Notes under the pieces: generated by a model
Told to the model about the DNA's origin: nothing
Database searches by the model: none
What the model saw: the letters and a program-made list of their open reading frames with translations, nothing else
Translations under genes and position numbers: made by a program
DNA from: JBBCJT01 sp037190665
GTDB lineage: Bacteria > Pseudomonadota > Alphaproteobacteria > Acetobacterales > Acetobacteraceae
Assembly (NCBI GenBank): GCA_037190665.1
Contig: JBBCJT010000165.1
Location: forward strand, 1 to 6,014
Length of the DNA: 6,014 nt
Reading direction: 5' to 3'
Part shown: piece by piece, positions 5,279 through 6,014 of the stretch
Numbering within the stretch: the first letter of the stretch is position 1
How the letters are laid out: every line of letters starts with the position of its first letter

Positions 5279-6014
5279 GGCCGCACCTCCGGCGCGGGCA
5301 GCCGCGTCGGCGGGGCGGTGGGCGCGCCACCGCCGCCGAGCAGCCACAGGCCGCGAAGCTGCGCGGCCAGATCGGACAGCTCGCGCGCCGTCTGCTGCAC
5401 CTGGGTCAGCAGCGGGCCGAGATTGTCGGTGCCGCGCTCCACGTTGCGCGCGATCCGCGGCGCGCTGCGGGCGGCCTGGTTCACGTTGGCCAGCGCCTCC
5501 TGCAGCGTGGCGAGCGCGGTATCGGCCCGCCGCAGCAGCGCCTGCACCGCGCCGTCCCCACCCGCGCCGCTGAGCATCTTGCGCACCTCCTCGGAGGTGG
5601 CGTCGAAATTGTCGAGGATGCGGGTGAGGCCGACGGCCGCGCCGCGCGCCTCGGCGAGGATGCCTTCCACGTCGGTGACGAGCGTGTCGTCCACCAGCAG
5701 CCGGCCGATATTGCCCTCGCCCTTCTCGATGCGCTCCATCGTGTCGGCGAGCGCCTTCATCGCGCGGCCGGCGTCCTTGAGGATCGGCTCGATCATGCCG
5801 CGCGCCTCGTCGATCAGCGCGCCGATGTTCTCGGTGGGCGCGCGCTCCGAGGTCGCCTCGATCACCGCGAAATCCCAGTTGAGCGAGGCACCGGTGCCGC
5901 GGGTGATGTCGACGAAGGCCGCGCCCGCGATGCCGAAGCGGCGGCGGATCACCGCCTCGCTGTCGCGGCGGATGAAGGCCTTGGCCTGGTCGTCGATCTC
6001 CGCCTCGGCGTACA
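5275..6014 (-). CDS. MlaD-family (MCE domain) lipid transport protein, C-terminal part (5' end outside window)
   Basis: The frame is open to the right edge and 245 residues are visible. The first part, FIRRDSEAVIRRRFGIAGAAFVDITRG (visible residues 13-39), is the end of an MCE domain, with the typical GIAGAAFVDI strand that in MlaD-type proteins follows the D-S-x-A segment. A long helical region follows with few breaks (about 60-230), containing the GEGNIGRLL block (98-106) commonly found in MCE proteins after the domain. Repeated Asn/Asp-spaced amphipathic helices resemble the needle-forming helices of PqiB/YebT- or Mce-type proteins. The C-terminus ends RGLWLLGGGG plus a short Pro-rich tail. 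Such proteins are anchored in the inner membrane by an N-terminal helix (not visible here) and pass phospholipids or other lipids across the periplasm with an MlaE permease and MlaF ATPase. Those genes would be expected upstream, beyond the window. The stop overlaps the lipoprotein start as GTGA. Confidence 0.93.
   Translation of the reverse strand, partial: YAEAEIDDQAKAFIRRDSEAVIRRRFGIAGAAFVDITRGTGASLNWDFAVIEATSERAPTENIGALIDEARGMIEPILKDAGRAMKALADTMERIEKGEGNIGRLLVDDTLVTDVEGILAEARGAAVGLTRILDNFDATSEEVRKMLSGAGGDGAVQALLRRADTALATLQEALANVNQAARSAPRIARNVERGTDNLGPLLTQVQQTARELSDLAAQLRGLWLLGGGGAPTAPPTRLPAPEVRP
5285..5290 (-). promoter_or_regulatory. Shine-Dalgarno site fixing the GTG start of the lipoprotein gene
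   Basis: On the minus strand GGAGGT lies six bases before the GTG at 5278-5276, inside the last codons of the MCE gene. It is the best ribosome-binding site seen in the window. It settles the start in favour of the GTG and suggests independent initiation as well as coupling through the GTGA overlap. Confidence 0.75.

Noticed and set aside
4041..5330. 429-codon minus-strand frame spanning the glucosaminidase-like gene end, the repeat and the lipoprotein gene
   Set aside because: It is very Arg-rich, runs through the hairpin repeat, and overlaps a gene with a clear lipoprotein signal and ribosome-binding site in another frame. It is a GC-driven shadow.

Overview
The window is uniformly GC-rich and densely coded. 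Its gene content points to an alphaproteobacterium: an aerobic cobaltochelatase CobT, an MCE (MlaD-type) lipid-transport protein, and a D-arginine-dehydrogenase-like flavoprotein. The GC-rich palindromic filler downstream of the second gene resembles intergenic repeats I recall from Acetobacteraceae (Roseomonas-like genomes). That family-level placement rests on memory and is tentative.

Layout. (1) Positions 3-2173, plus strand: the C-terminal part of cobT overlaps by one base (TGATG) a secreted phytase-like esterase-fold protein. (2) Positions 2174-2417: a convergent gap filled almost wall to wall by a large, nearly symmetric inverted repeat with a perfect 20-bp central stem. (3) Positions 2418-3542, minus strand: a DAO-family FAD oxidoreductase similar to D-arginine dehydrogenase, with two substrate-pocket residues replaced. 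(4) Positions 3543-3661: a divergent intergenic region. (5) Positions 3662-4198, plus strand: a small cysteine-containing protein with a probable glucosaminidase/lysozyme-like motif. (6) Positions 4199-4402: a second convergent gap, holding a different hairpin-rich repeat. (7) Positions 4403-6014, minus strand: the 3' part of an MlaD-family gene followed, with a GTGA start/stop overlap, by a lipoprotein with TPR-like helices. The rest of that operon lies beyond the right edge.

The window therefore joins four transcription units of mostly ordinary chromosomal genes: cobalamin synthesis plus a periplasmic enzyme, amino-acid oxidation, a possible peptidoglycan-binding or -cleaving protein, and envelope lipid transport. 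No phage, transposase, CRISPR array, tRNA or rRNA was seen. The points most worth a second look are the two palindromic elements that occupy exactly the two convergent gaps, the altered substrate pocket of the flavoprotein, the unplaced glucosaminidase-like protein, and the TPR lipoprotein coupled to the MCE gene. I see no convincing evidence of a wholly new multi-gene system.
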